Shown: positions 41,944 to 51,261, counted from the first letter of the stretch. The stretch is DNA of 51,894 nt from Chlorobium sp. (GCA_028280025.1 JANQMO010000059.1:1-51894); one strand, 5' to 3'. The notes: generated by a model not told the origin, from the letters alone. Numbers and translations are program-made.

Positions 41944-43095
41944 ATGACTCAGACTGCTTCAGCGGCAAAAAAAACAGCCGGAGCCAAAGCCGGTACAGGT
42001 TCGACTGCAAGGAAAACATCAGGACCCAGGAAAGCCAGAACAAAAAAGAAGCAAGGACAGGCCTATCCTTTTACGGCAATCGTCGGTCAGGAAGAGATGA
42101 AGCTCAGCCTGATACTCAACATCATTGACCCGAGAATCGGCGGTGTGCTTGTCATGGGGCACAGGGGAACAGGAAAAAGTACGACAGTCCGCGCTCTTGC
42201 TGAAGTGCTGCCCATGATCGAGAGGATAAAGGATGATGTGTACAACCGAACCGTTCCTGAGTACCTTGAAGCCGAGAAGCCGAAGCAGGGCAGAAAAGCG
42301 CTTACTCCCGAAGATATGACCGTGGAAGATATTCCGGTTCCTGTTGTTGACCTTCCGCTTGGAGCGACAGAAGACCGTGTGTGCGGTACGATCGATATCG
42401 AACAGGCTCTCACCAGCGGTGTGAAAGCCTTTGAGCCGGGTCTTCTGGCTCAATCCAACCGCGGATTTCTCTATATTGACGAGGTTAACCTTCTCGATGA
42501 TCACCTTGTGGACGTTCTCCTGGACGTTGCCGCCAGCGGCAGAAATGTCGTCGAGCGCGAGGGCATCAGTATCCGTCATCCCGCACGCTTTGTTCTTGTA
42601 GGCTCGGGCAACCCCGAAGAAGGTGAGCTCCGGCCCCAGCTTCTTGACCGTTTCGGCCTTCATGCACGAATTATTACCATTACCGATGTCGCCAAAAGGG
42701 TCGAGATCGTCAAAAGACGTCACGAGTATGACGATGACCACCAGGCTTTTCTGAAGAAATGGTCGCGCGAGCAGAAAAAACTCCAGAAGAAAATTCTGAA
42801 CGCCAAAGAACTTCTGCCTGAAGTTACCATGCCCGATGACGTGTTGACCGATGTCGCCAGGCTCTGTATGCAGCTCGGAATTGACGGCCATCGCGGTGAG
42901 TTGACGATCACAAGGACAGCACATGCATATGCGGCATTCAGCGGGGACAAGGAGGTGACCATGGATCACGTCCGCCAGATTGCCGGCCTGGCTCTGCGCC
43001 ATCGTCTTCGTAAGGATCCGCTCGAAACGATGGACCCTGGTGAAAAAATTGATCGAGAACTCGCAAAAGTGCTTGGAGAAGCAGAAGAGGTATAA
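41944..43095 (+). CDS. bchI: Magnesium chelatase subunit I
   Basis: A 383-residue AAA+ ATPase that, with BchD, drives Mg2+ insertion into protoporphyrin IX by the H subunit. A Lys/Ala/Thr-rich N-terminal extension (about 1-38) precedes PFTAIVGQEEMKLSL. Walker A is MGHRGTGKSTT (about 67-77), Walker B FLYIDEVNLLDDHLVDVLLD, sensor region RFVLVGSGNPEEGELRPQLL with DRFGLH. The extension is longer than usual and resembles a disordered basic tail. It overlaps bchD by one base (TAATG), giving coupled translation. Confidence 0.95.
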   Translation: MTQTASAAKKTAGAKAGTGSTARKTSGPRKARTKKKQGQAYPFTAIVGQEEMKLSLILNIIDPRIGGVLVMGHRGTGKSTTVRALAEVLPMIERIKDDVYNRTVPEYLEAEKPKQGRKALTPEDMTVEDIPVPVVDLPLGATEDRVCGTIDIEQALTSGVKAFEPGLLAQSNRGFLYIDEVNLLDDHLVDVLLDVAASGRNVVEREGISIRHPARFVLVGSGNPEEGELRPQLLDRFGLHARIITITDVAKRVEIVKRRHEYDDDHQAFLKKWSREQKKLQKKILNAKELLPEVTMPDDVLTDVARLCMQLGIDGHRGELTITRTAHAYAAFSGDKEVTMDHVRQIAGLALRHRLRKDPLETMDPGEKIDRELAKVLGEAEEV

Positions 43096-44954
43096 TGATA
43101 GCTTTTACCGATATTGTCGGGATGGATCTGGCAAAACAGGCGCTGATGCTGCTTGCCGTCGATCCGTCTCTTGGCGGAGTGGTCATACCGGCCGCAGTAG
43201 GTTCGGGCAAGTCGACGCTTGCAAGGGCTTTTGCCGATATTCTGCCTGAAGACACTCCTTTTGTCGAACTTCCCCTGAATGTCACCGAAGACCGTCTGAT
43301 CGGCGGGGTTGACCTCGAAGCGACACTTGCCAAAGGTGAACGTGTCGTGCAGCACGGGGTTCTTTCAAAAGCTCACGGCGGCGTTTTGTACGTCGATTCC
43401 CTGAGTCTTCTCGACAGTTCGGCTGTATCCCATATCATGGATGCCATGTCGAGGGGGGCTGTGCTCGTCGAACGTGAAGGCCTCAGCGAGGTACACGAGT
43501 CCGAGTTCATGCTTATCGGTACCTATGACCCTTCAGACGGCGATGTTCGTATGGGCCTGCTCGACAGGATAGGAATGATCGTTCCGTTCACAACCCAGAA
43601 CGATTACAGGGCGCGCAAGCTGATCGTCAACTGTGTGCTCGGCAAGAACGGCAGCGAGGACACCGAAGACGAGCTGAAAATGCTCAAAGGGCTTATCGAG
43701 GCGGCCAAAGAACAGCTGCCTCACGTTTCCATGACACAGGAGCAGATGAAAGGGCTCATCCAGTCTGCCGTGAGTTTGGGTGTCGAAGGAAACCGTGCCG
43801 ATATTTTTGCTGTCAGGGCGGCCAAGGCAAGTGCAGCTCTGGCCCAGCGTACCGATGTGGACGAAGACGATCTGAAGCTTGCGTTGAAACTTGTCCTTGT
43901 TCCCCGTGCAACCCGTATGCCGGAGCAGGAGGAAGAGATGATGGAAGACATGCCTCCTGAAGAGGAGATGCCTCCGGATACTCCCGAGACGGAAGATCAG
44001 GACGCACCGGATGACAACAGTACCGATCCGGATGAAGAGGAAGAGCAGGAAGAAACTCCTGACATGATCGAGGAGCTTATGATGGAGGCTGTCGAGACGG
44101 AACTGCCCGACAACATCATGAACATTTCGCTTGCAGCAAAGAAAAAAAGCCGGTCCGGGAGCAGGGGTGAAGCGCTGAACAACCGCCGCGGACGGTTTGT
44201 CCGTTCGCAGGAAGGTGAAATGCGGAGCGGGAAAGTCGCGATCATTCCGACGCTGATATCGGCTGCGCCCTGGCAGGAGAGCCGCAAGAAGGAGCGGAAA
44301 AAGAAGTACGGAAAAGTCAATACCGCTCTTATTATCAACAAGGAAGATGTGCGGATCAAAAAGTTCAGGGATAAATCCGGTACGCTCTACATTTTCATGG
44401 TAGACGCATCCGGTTCCATGGCTCTGAACCGTATGCGCCAGGCCAAGGGTGCGGTCTCGCATCTGTTACAGAATGCCTATGTGCACCGCGACCAGGTTTC
44501 CCTGATTTCGTTCAGGGGAAAAGAAGCCCAGCTGCTTCTGCCGCCGTCGCAAAGTGTCGATCGGGCAAAGAGAGAGCTCGACGTTCTGCCGACAGGCGGC
44601 GGAACGCCGCTTGCCTCAGCCCTTTTCCTCGGACTTGAAACCGCTCGACAGGCCAAAACAAAGGGTGTATCGCAGGTCATGTTCGTGGTGATTACCGACG
44701 GGCGCGGCAATATCAGCCTTAAATCGTTGTATGAAAAGGATGCTCCGAAAGCCACCAAAGAGGAGATAGAAGAAGAGCTGCAGGGGCTTTCGGCGACTAT
44801 TTTTGCAGAAGGAGTCGCTTCCGTGGTTATCGATACACAGATGAACTACCTTTCACGAGGGGAAGCACCGAAACTCGCCGAAAAACTCGGCGGCCGGTAC
44901 TTTTATCTGCCCAATGCGAAAGCGGAAGAAATCGCCATGGCGGCCCTGAGTTAA
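43095..44954 (+). CDS. bchD: Magnesium chelatase subunit D
   Basis: A 619-residue protein. The N-terminal AAA+ domain (about 1-270) keeps VGSGKSTLARAF and GGVLYVDSLSLLDSSAV. A long acidic/Pro linker (about 278-330, rich in E, D and P) follows. The C-terminal integrin-I/von Willebrand A domain (about 430-619) has the MIDAS motif VDASGSMALNRM and GGGTPLASALFLGLE. BchD forms a ring with BchI and platforms the H subunit. Length and layout are normal for the family. A terminator-like hairpin follows its stop. Confidence 0.95.
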   Translation: MIAFTDIVGMDLAKQALMLLAVDPSLGGVVIPAAVGSGKSTLARAFADILPEDTPFVELPLNVTEDRLIGGVDLEATLAKGERVVQHGVLSKAHGGVLYVDSLSLLDSSAVSHIMDAMSRGAVLVEREGLSEVHESEFMLIGTYDPSDGDVRMGLLDRIGMIVPFTTQNDYRARKLIVNCVLGKNGSEDTEDELKMLKGLIEAAKEQLPHVSMTQEQMKGLIQSAVSLGVEGNRADIFAVRAAKASAALAQRTDVDEDDLKLALKLVLVPRATRMPEQEEEMMEDMPPEEEMPPDTPETEDQDAPDDNSTDPDEEEEQEETPDMIEELMMEAVETELPDNIMNISLAAKKKSRSGSRGEALNNRRGRFVRSQEGEMRSGKVAIIPTLISAAPWQESRKKERKKKYGKVNTALIINKEDVRIKKFRDKSGTLYIFMVDASGSMALNRMRQAKGAVSHLLQNAYVHRDQVSLISFRGKEAQLLLPPSQSVDRAKRELDVLPTGGGTPLASALFLGLETARQAKTKGVSQVMFVVITDGRGNISLKSLYEKDAPKATKEEIEEELQGLSATIFAEGVASVVIDTQMNYLSRGEAPKLAEKLGGRYFYLPNAKAEEIAMAALS

Positions 44955-44980
44955 GGGGCAGCAGGACGGTCATACTGAAG

Positions 44981-45016
44981 CCTCCCCGTTTTCCCGGACA
45001 ACGGCGGGGGTTTTTT
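44981..45016 (+). terminator. Terminator-like hairpin between bchD and bchH/T
   Basis: CCTCCCCGTT (44981-44990) pairs with 45000-45010 (AACGGCGGGGG) with one bulged C, around a 9-base loop. TTTTTT follows. It is a standard Rho-independent shape, suggesting the large subunit is transcribed separately or by read-through. Confidence 0.8.
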
Positions 45017-45116
45017 CATTTATTACAAATATTATACGTATTATTTCGGTGTGCGAGTTTCATTTTCTTACTGTGAGAGTAGTATCTCTTTCTAATTTTC
45101 TTCATTCCAAGCAGTT

Positions 45117-48100
45117 ATGGCACAGTATCGAAAGATTGCAGCAGTTGTCGGACTTGAGCAGTACAATACCAGCCTCTGGAAAAAAATTGTCAATCTTCTC
45201 AAAGACGAAGCAGATCTGACACAATGGACGGATGTCGATCTGGAAAAGCAGAATCCTGAAACAGCCCGGGCGATCTCCGAAGCTGATTGTGTTTTTATGA
45301 GCATGATCCAGTTCAAGGATCAGGTCGATTGGTTCAAGGAACAGCTTGAAGCTGCTTCCAACAAGGACAAGACAGTTTTTGTGTTCGAATGTATGCCTGA
45401 TGCAATGGCGTTGACCAAAGTCGGCAACTATGTTGTGAGCGAAGGAAAGGGCGGCATGCCCGAGTCCGTCAAAAAAGTAGCCAAAATGCTTGTCAAGGGG
45501 CGTGATGAAGACGCGCTCTACGGGTACATGAAGCTGATGAAACTCATGCGCACGATACTTCCGCTGGTTCCCAAAAAAGCCAGGGATTTCAAAAACTGGC
45601 TGCTTGTCTACTCGTACTGGATGCAGCCCACGCCCGAGAATATCGCCAACATGTTCCGGCTGATCCTTCGTGAGTATTATGATGAACCGCTCACGGTCGG
45701 TCCTATTGTCGATGTGCCGAACATGGGCCTTTACCATCCTGACGCTCCAACGTACTTCAAGGATGTCAAGTCATTCAAGAGCTGGTCGAAAAAGCAGGGC
45801 AGGAACTTCAACAAGGGACAGAAAGTCGGGCTGCTGTTTTTCCGCAAGCATCTGCTTCAGGAAAAAACCTATATCGACAACACCATTCGCGGTTATGAAA
45901 AACAGGGTATCAATGTGCTTCCCTCATTTGTCATGGGTGTTGAAGGCCATGTTCTTGTCAGGGACTGGCTTGTCAAGGAAAATATCGATCTTCTCGTCAA
46001 TATGATGGGGTTCGGGCTTGTCGGCGGGCCAGCCGGTTCATCGAAACCGGGTACCGCGTCAGATGCCCGTGACGAGATCATGAAAAAGCTGGATACACCA
46101 TATATCGTCTCACAGCCTCTTCTGGTACAGGATTTCGAATCGTGGATGGAGCTTGGCGTTTCGCCGATGCAGGTCACGTTCACCTATTCCATACCGGAAA
46201 TGGACGGTGCAGCCTGTCCCGTCATTCTCGGTGCTTTAAAAGACGGCAAAATCGAGACTGTTCCCGAGAGGATCGAACGGCTGACGGGATTGTCGAAAAA
46301 CTGGCTTCGGTTGAGGCAGGCTTCCAACAAGGAGAAAAAAGTAGCGTTCGTTGTCTATGATTATCCTCCGGGCCTGGGTAAAAAGGCCAGCGCCGCACTC
46401 CTGGACGTGCCGAAATCGTTGCTGGCTATTCTGCAAAGACTGAAGAAAGAGGGGTACGCTACCGGCGATCTTCCCGAAAATGCCGAAGAACTTTTCAAGG
46501 CGCTTGACAAGGCGACCGATCACCAGTACCAGAACGGCAAACCCGATGCTCTCACAATAAACGGTGAAAAGTATCGCGAGCTGACAAGCGCAAAAGAGCG
46601 GGAAAGGATCGAGGAACGCTGGCAGAATTTTCCCGGAGAGATTGTGCCTATGGGTTCGGAAGAGCTGTTTATCGGAGGGATCCGTTTCGGTAACACCTTT
46701 ATCGGCGTTCAGCCCCGTCTTGGCGTCACGGGTGATCCGATGAGGCTGCTCTTCGATAAAGACAACACCCCGCACCATCAGTACATTTCCTTTTACCGCT
46801 GGATAAGCAGGGAGTTCAATGCGCATGCGCTCGTGCATGTGGGAATGCACGGATCTGCTGAATGGATGCCCGGTCTCCAGACCGGCCTGACTGGAGACTG
46901 CTGGCCTGACGCCCTTCTGGGAGAGATTCCCCACTTTTACATCTATCCGCTCAACAACCCCAGCGAATCTTCGATTGCCAAACGACGCGGGCTTGCCGTC
47001 ATGGTGTCTCATGTCGTGCCTCCTCTTTCCAGGGCCGGTCTGTACAAGGAACTTCCTGCGCTCAAGGATTTTCTCGCCGATTACCGTGAACGGGGGCTGG
47101 ATAAATCGAGTGAAGCTGAAGAGCTCGAGACGGCTATCATGCAGAAGGCCGAGCTCCTGAACCTTACCGATGACTGTCCGCGGCGGGAGGGAGAGCCGTT
47201 CAATGATTTTGTCAGTCGTCTGTACAGTTACGTTCTGGAGCTGGAAAACCGTTTGATCTCAAGTTCGCTGCACGTCTTCGGAGAAGCGACCCCGGTCGAG
47301 TCACAACTGGTGACCGTGACGGAAACACTGAAAAACAGGGGGCATAACGGCAAGACCCTGCCGGGTATGTTTATGCACTACCACGGAGTCAACGGATCCT
47401 ATGGGAGTTATGAAGAGCTTGCAAAGCGATCGAGAAGCGGAGAGAGCGAAGCCATAACCATCCGCGAGAAGGTCGATCAGTCATGCCGCGATTTTATTCA
47501 GCAGGTCCTTTTTGAGAGGATGAGTCCTCCCGAGGTTTTCAGGAATCTGAGCGGCGGAGAGAGCCTGCCGGTTGATTATATGGAAATGCTGGACGGGTTG
47601 ATGAAGGACGGGGCGCAGCTGCTTTATGCGCTTGGGGACAACCACGGGGAGATGGACTCGCTTGTCAGGGTTCTCGACGGACGCTACATTCCATCAGGTC
47701 CGGGCGGCGACTTGGTCAGGGACGGTGTCAACGTTCTGCCGTCCGGACGAAATATTCACTCGATAGACCCCTGGAGGATACCTTCTGAGCTTGCTTTCAA
47801 GCGGGGCACGAAAATCGCCGACATGCTTGTCAGGAAACATCTTGACGAAAATAACGGGGAATACCCCGAAACGATCGCACAGGTTCTGTGGGGGCTCGAC
47901 ACCATTAAAACAAAGGGTGAGGCGGTCGCTGTCGTGATACGTCTTGCAGGTGCCGAACCGTATTATGACACTCAGGGCAAGATAAGCCACTACCAGCTGG
48001 TACCGCTTGAAGAACTCGGCCGTCCGAGGATCGATGTTCTGATGCAGTTAAGCCCGATATTCCGCGATGCTTTCGGTAACCTTATGGATCAGCTTGACAG

Positions 48101-48938
48101 GCTCATACAGGATGCGGCAAAAGCCGATGAACCGCATGAGATGAATTTTATCAAGAAACACGTCGACGAAGCCATGGCAGAAGGGGCCGATCTGGAGAGC
48201 GCGACATCGAGACAGTTTACCCAGGCGCCAGGTTCATACGGGACCTATGTTGACGACATGGTCGAGGATTCCGCATGGGAGAGCGATGACGATCTTGACG
48301 AGTTGTTTCTTCGCCGCAACAGCAGCGCATACGGAGGCGGCAGGAAAGGAGAAAAGCAGACCGAGATTCTCAAGGGTTTGTTCAAAACCGTCGATCGGGT
48401 TGTTCATCAGGTCGACTCGACCGAGTTCGGCATCTCTGATATCGACCACTATTTTTCCTCGTCCGGATCGCTGCAGCTTGCCGCACGCAAGCGCAACAGC
48501 AGGATGAGCGATGTCAAGCTCAACTATGTCGAATCTTTCACATCCGACATCAAGGTGGACGATGCGAACAAGTCACTCAGGGTGGAGTACCGTTCGAAGC
48601 TTTTGAACCCGAAATGGTTTGAAGGCATGCTGAAGCACGGCCACAGCGGCGCGACGGAGATCAGCAACAGGGTAACCTACATGCTTGGCTGGGACGCAGT
48701 GACAAAGAGCGTCGATGACTGGGTCTACAAAAAGACCGCGGAAACCTATGCGCTTGATCCTGAAATGCGGGAACGGCTGGCCAAGGTCAATCCCCAGGCG
48801 ATCAAAAATATCGTCGGACGCATGCTCGAAGCGCACGGCAGAGGCATGTGGAAGGCCGACCAGGATACGATCGAAGAACTGCAGGACATCTACGCAGACC
48901 TCGAAGACCGTCTTGAAGGGATGTATGAGGAGGAATAG
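45117..48938 (+). CDS. bchH: Magnesium chelatase large subunit (BchH/BchS/BchT family)
   Basis: A 1273-residue porphyrin-binding subunit that holds protoporphyrin IX during Mg2+ insertion. CobN/BchH-type signatures include NMMGFGLVGGPAGSS, PVILGALKDGKIETVPERIE, VALVHVGMHGSAEWMPG-like HALVHVGMHGSAEWMPGLQT, IYPLNNPSESSIAKRRG, LPTGRNIHS-like NVLPSGRNIHSIDPWRIP and GWDAVTKSVDDWVYK. Green sulfur bacteria carry three paralogues (bchH, bchS, bchT). To my knowledge the one next to bchI-bchD in Chlorobaculum tepidum is bchT, so this gene may be bchT; the symbol here marks the family. Confidence 0.9.
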   Translation: MAQYRKIAAVVGLEQYNTSLWKKIVNLLKDEADLTQWTDVDLEKQNPETARAISEADCVFMSMIQFKDQVDWFKEQLEAASNKDKTVFVFECMPDAMALTKVGNYVVSEGKGGMPESVKKVAKMLVKGRDEDALYGYMKLMKLMRTILPLVPKKARDFKNWLLVYSYWMQPTPENIANMFRLILREYYDEPLTVGPIVDVPNMGLYHPDAPTYFKDVKSFKSWSKKQGRNFNKGQKVGLLFFRKHLLQEKTYIDNTIRGYEKQGINVLPSFVMGVEGHVLVRDWLVKENIDLLVNMMGFGLVGGPAGSSKPGTASDARDEIMKKLDTPYIVSQPLLVQDFESWMELGVSPMQVTFTYSIPEMDGAACPVILGALKDGKIETVPERIERLTGLSKNWLRLRQASNKEKKVAFVVYDYPPGLGKKASAALLDVPKSLLAILQRLKKEGYATGDLPENAEELFKALDKATDHQYQNGKPDALTINGEKYRELTSAKERERIEERWQNFPGEIVPMGSEELFIGGIRFGNTFIGVQPRLGVTGDPMRLLFDKDNTPHHQYISFYRWISREFNAHALVHVGMHGSAEWMPGLQTGLTGDCWPDALLGEIPHFYIYPLNNPSESSIAKRRGLAVMVSHVVPPLSRAGLYKELPALKDFLADYRERGLDKSSEAEELETAIMQKAELLNLTDDCPRREGEPFNDFVSRLYSYVLELENRLISSSLHVFGEATPVESQLVTVTETLKNRGHNGKTLPGMFMHYHGVNGSYGSYEELAKRSRSGESEAITIREKVDQSCRDFIQQVLFERMSPPEVFRNLSGGESLPVDYMEMLDGLMKDGAQLLYALGDNHGEMDSLVRVLDGRYIPSGPGGDLVRDGVNVLPSGRNIHSIDPWRIPSELAFKRGTKIADMLVRKHLDENNGEYPETIAQVLWGLDTIKTKGEAVAVVIRLAGAEPYYDTQGKISHYQLVPLEELGRPRIDVLMQLSPIFRDAFGNLMDQLDRLIQDAAKADEPHEMNFIKKHVDEAMAEGADLESATSRQFTQAPGSYGTYVDDMVEDSAWESDDDLDELFLRRNSSAYGGGRKGEKQTEILKGLFKTVDRVVHQVDSTEFGISDIDHYFSSSGSLQLAARKRNSRMSDVKLNYVESFTSDIKVDDANKSLRVEYRSKLLNPKWFEGMLKHGHSGATEISNRVTYMLGWDAVTKSVDDWVYKKTAETYALDPEMRERLAKVNPQAIKNIVGRMLEAHGRGMWKADQDTIEELQDIYADLEDRLEGMYEEE

Positions 48939-48947
48939 GAGGAGGAG

Positions 48948-48979
48948 TGTTGAATTGTTGAGTTGTTGATCTGTTGAAT
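48948..48979. repeat. 8-bp tandem repeat (TGTTGANT), four units, right after bchH/T
   Basis: tgttgaat, tgttgagt, tgttgatc, tgttgaat. An inverted counterpart array is at 49173-49204. Confidence 0.88.
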
Positions 48980-49119
48980 TGTAGGGACGGGTCTCAGACC
49001 CGCCCGGAATACAATCACTCTCGAACCCGTCCTCACCAAACTATTCACGATTCACCATTCACGAATATCCCCTCACGATTTGCCGCTTGCTGCATACCTC
49101 CAGAGCCCTATCTTCCCCC

Positions 49120-49147
49120 TATTACCTATTACCTATTACCTATTACC
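49120..49147. repeat. 7-bp tandem repeat (TATTACC), four units
   Basis: Four perfect tattacc units, between the two inverted 8-bp arrays. Confidence 0.95.
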
Positions 49148-49172
49148 AATGGACTCTCTTCTACCCCAAACA

Positions 49173-49204
49173 ATTCAACAACTCAACAGTTCAACAAATC
49201 AACA
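49173..49204. repeat. 8-bp tandem repeat (NNTCAACA), four units, inverted
   Basis: attcaaca, actcaaca, gttcaaca, aatcaaca: the complement of the array at 48948-48979. Adjacent to the guaB stop. Confidence 0.88.
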
Positions 49205-49216
49205 AGCAAGTCTCCC

Positions 49217-50710
49217 TCACGACACCGAATAGTTCGGGGCTTCCTTGGTTATCATGACATCGTGGGGATGGCTTTCTTTGAGCCCGGCCTGGGTGATCCG
49301 TATGAAGCTTGTATTTGTTTTCATTTCGTCCGTGTTTCGGACGCCGCAGTACCCCATTGAGGACTTCAAGCCGCCGATGAGCTGATAAATGACCTCTTCG
49401 AGCGTTCCCTTGGCAGGTATTCTTCCTTCAATGCCTTCCGGGACATACTTTTTGTTTTCCTTGGAAGCGTCCTGAAAGTAACGATCGCTGCTGCCTTCAG
49501 GTTCGCTCATTGCGCCCAGCGATCCCATGCCCCTGTAGGCTTTGAAGCGGCGTCCTTCGTAAAGGATCGTTTCACCGGGGCTTTCATCTGTCCCTGCAAA
49601 GATGCTGCCGATCATGACCGAATCCGCTCCGGCAGCAATTGCTTTGGCAATGTCGCCGCTGTATTTGATGCCCCCGTCAGCGATGATCGGAGTGCCTGTT
49701 TTTATGGCTTCGGCAGAACAGTTCATGACAGCGGTCAACTGAGGCATGCCGACGCCGGCAACCACCCTTGTCGTACAGATACTGCCTGGCCCGATGCCTA
49801 CCTTTACCGAATCGGCGCCTGCCGCAACAAGGTCACGGACGGCATCTGCCGTGGCAACGTTTCCTGCAACCACCTGAAGATCGGGATAATGCTGTTTGAT
49901 GGATCGTACCATATCGCCGACAGCCTTGCTGTGGCCGTGTGCGGTATCGACCGCAACGACATCGACGCCGGCACTGACAAGGGCTGAAACGCGATCGATC
50001 GTGTCAGAGCGAATGCCGACTGCCGCACCGACTCTGAGTCTGCCGTGCTCGTCCTTGCATGCGTCGGGGTAGAGTTTTCGTTTCTGAATGTCCTTGAAGG
50101 TTATGAGCCCTTTGAGATTTCCGTTGTCATCGGTGATGAGCAGCTTTTCGATCTTGTTGGACAGAAGGATCTCTTCGGCATCCTCAAGATCGATGTCTTC
50201 CTTTGCGGTAATGAGGTTTTCGCCGCTGGTCATCAGGTTTGAAATGGCCATTTCCGGAGAAGGTTTGAATCTCAGGTCGCGGTTCGTGACGATCCCTTTG
50301 AGTTTCAGTGAGGCATCGTCTGCAGAAACAGGGTTTTCAATGATCGGAATACCGGAAATCGAATGTTTCTGCATCAGTTCGAGTGCATTGCCCACGGTAG
50401 CTGTTTCATACAGCGTGATAGGATCGCGGATGATCCCGCTTTCATGACGCTTTACCCTGGCGACCTCGCGAGCCTGCTGCTGGATCGACAGGTTCTTATG
50501 GATGAAGCCGATGCCGCCGGACCGGGCGATGGCGATGGCGAGTTCCGATTCGGTAACAGTGTCCATGGCCGCACTGACCAGCGGAATATTGAGGTCGATG
50601 GTTTTCGTAAGACGGGTTTTGACGCTTGTTTCCTTCGGAAGAACCGCCGAAAAGGCAGGAACCAGTAAAACATCGTCAAACGTGAGTGCTTCGTAGAGAA
50701 TTTTCGACAT
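49217..50710 (-). CDS. guaB: Inosine-5'-monophosphate dehydrogenase
   Basis: A 497-residue enzyme oxidising IMP to XMP, the committed GTP-synthesis step. The N-terminal TFDDVLLVPAFSAVLP starts the barrel. Two CBS domains lie at about 95-225. DTAHGHSKAVGDMV follows, with the catalytic loop VGIGPGSICTTRVVAGVG (Cys near 312), phosphate-binding IADGGIKYSGDIAKA and flap YRGMGSLGAM. The C-terminus is normal. The upstream region carries a 36-bp dispersed repeat (50739-50773) close to where its promoter should lie. Confidence 0.96.
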   Translation of the reverse strand: MSKILYEALTFDDVLLVPAFSAVLPKETSVKTRLTKTIDLNIPLVSAAMDTVTESELAIAIARSGGIGFIHKNLSIQQQAREVARVKRHESGIIRDPITLYETATVGNALELMQKHSISGIPIIENPVSADDASLKLKGIVTNRDLRFKPSPEMAISNLMTSGENLITAKEDIDLEDAEEILLSNKIEKLLITDDNGNLKGLITFKDIQKRKLYPDACKDEHGRLRVGAAVGIRSDTIDRVSALVSAGVDVVAVDTAHGHSKAVGDMVRSIKQHYPDLQVVAGNVATADAVRDLVAAGADSVKVGIGPGSICTTRVVAGVGMPQLTAVMNCSAEAIKTGTPIIADGGIKYSGDIAKAIAAGADSVMIGSIFAGTDESPGETILYEGRRFKAYRGMGSLGAMSEPEGSSDRYFQDASKENKKYVPEGIEGRIPAKGTLEEVIYQLIGGLKSSMGYCGVRNTDEMKTNTSFIRITQAGLKESHPHDVMITKEAPNYSVS

Positions 50711-51136
50711 GCAAGCGAACGTTAAAAGATTGTATTGAACCTAAACTGAGCGTTTCAACAAATGCTCAATAAGAGTAAAGTTATAAAAAACAGTGTTTTA
50801 TACTGCCCGGCAAGTGTGATTATTCGTCATTTGTCAGGAGTAGTAAAAACCGATAAAAAACCGCATGTGTTGAAACCCTTCGGGATTGCCGATCATGCCG
50901 CATCTGCTTCGTTACAGGGAACTTGCGGTAGATCACTACAGCGGCATTCCCTGTGCCTTGCATCTCCGGCATGCTCGACAATCGCTCAATTCAGGTTAAA
51001 AAGTTTCGCCAATTTACGAAAGAGCTGCCTGAAAGACAATCAGAACGCCCCCAAACAAGGGAAATAATTCCTTTCAGCGGTCGTGAAGCCTTTTAAAAAA
51101 GCAAAATACATTGTACATTACCTGCCCTTTTACACT
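50711..51136. other. Intergenic region with dispersed repeats and a long hairpin
   Basis: No supported gene. Copy 2 of the 36-bp element is at 50739-50773 (ACCTAAACTGAGCGTTTCAA onward). Copy 3 is inverted and split: 50864-50876 and 50983-50996 match it exactly, with about 106 bases between. An open frame across the region (50762-51067) has no leader, domain or ribosome site. Confidence 0.7.
50884..50983. repeat. Imperfect long hairpin inserted in a dispersed repeat
   Basis: Left arm 50884-50921 and right arm 50947-50983 are imperfect reverse complements. The outer part GATTGCCGATCATGCCG pairs with CGGCATGCTCGACAATC, and the inner ACAGGGAA with TTCCCTGT. The loop is 25 bases. It occupies nearly all of the insertion that splits the 36-bp repeat. 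Confidence 0.75.
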
Positions 51137-51222
51137 GGAGAGGTCGCATAGTGGTCTAGTGCGCTCGCCTGGAAAGCGGGTAAGGTTAATAGCCTTCGAG
51201 GGTTCGAATCCCTCCCTCTCCG
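51137..51222 (+). tRNA. tRNA-Ser (GGA)
   Basis: A type II cloverleaf with acceptor GGAGAGG / CCTCTCC, anticodon loop CTGGAAA on stem CTCGC/GCGGG, a long variable arm, and T-arm GAGGGTTCGAATCCCTC. Discriminator G; CCA not encoded. 86 nt. Confidence 0.92.
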
Positions 51223-51229
51223 CAAAAAC

Positions 51230-51260
51230 AAAACCCTCACATCCGTGAGGGTTTTGTTTT
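51230..51260 (+). terminator. Terminator after tRNA-Ser (GGA)
   Basis: Perfect 11-bp stem AAAACCCTCAC / GTGAGGGTTTT with loop ATCC, followed by GTTTTT, 8 bases after the tRNA. Confidence 0.92.
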
Positions 51261-51261
51261 T

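Noticed and set aside
42019..43002. 327-codon frame antisense to bchI
   Set aside because: Shadow of bchI; no leader, no domain, no spacing typical of a gene.
43533..44462. 309-codon frame antisense to bchD
   Set aside because: Shadow of bchD; the sense gene has clear AAA+ and von Willebrand A motifs.
49120..49147. Possible CRISPR-like repeats
   Set aside because: Perfect contiguous 7-bp units without spacers; no array with regular spacers and no cas genes exist in the window.
50762..51067. 101-codon plus-strand frame downstream of the 36-bp repeat
   Set aside because: It spans the repeat and hairpin sequences and shows no domain or leader.
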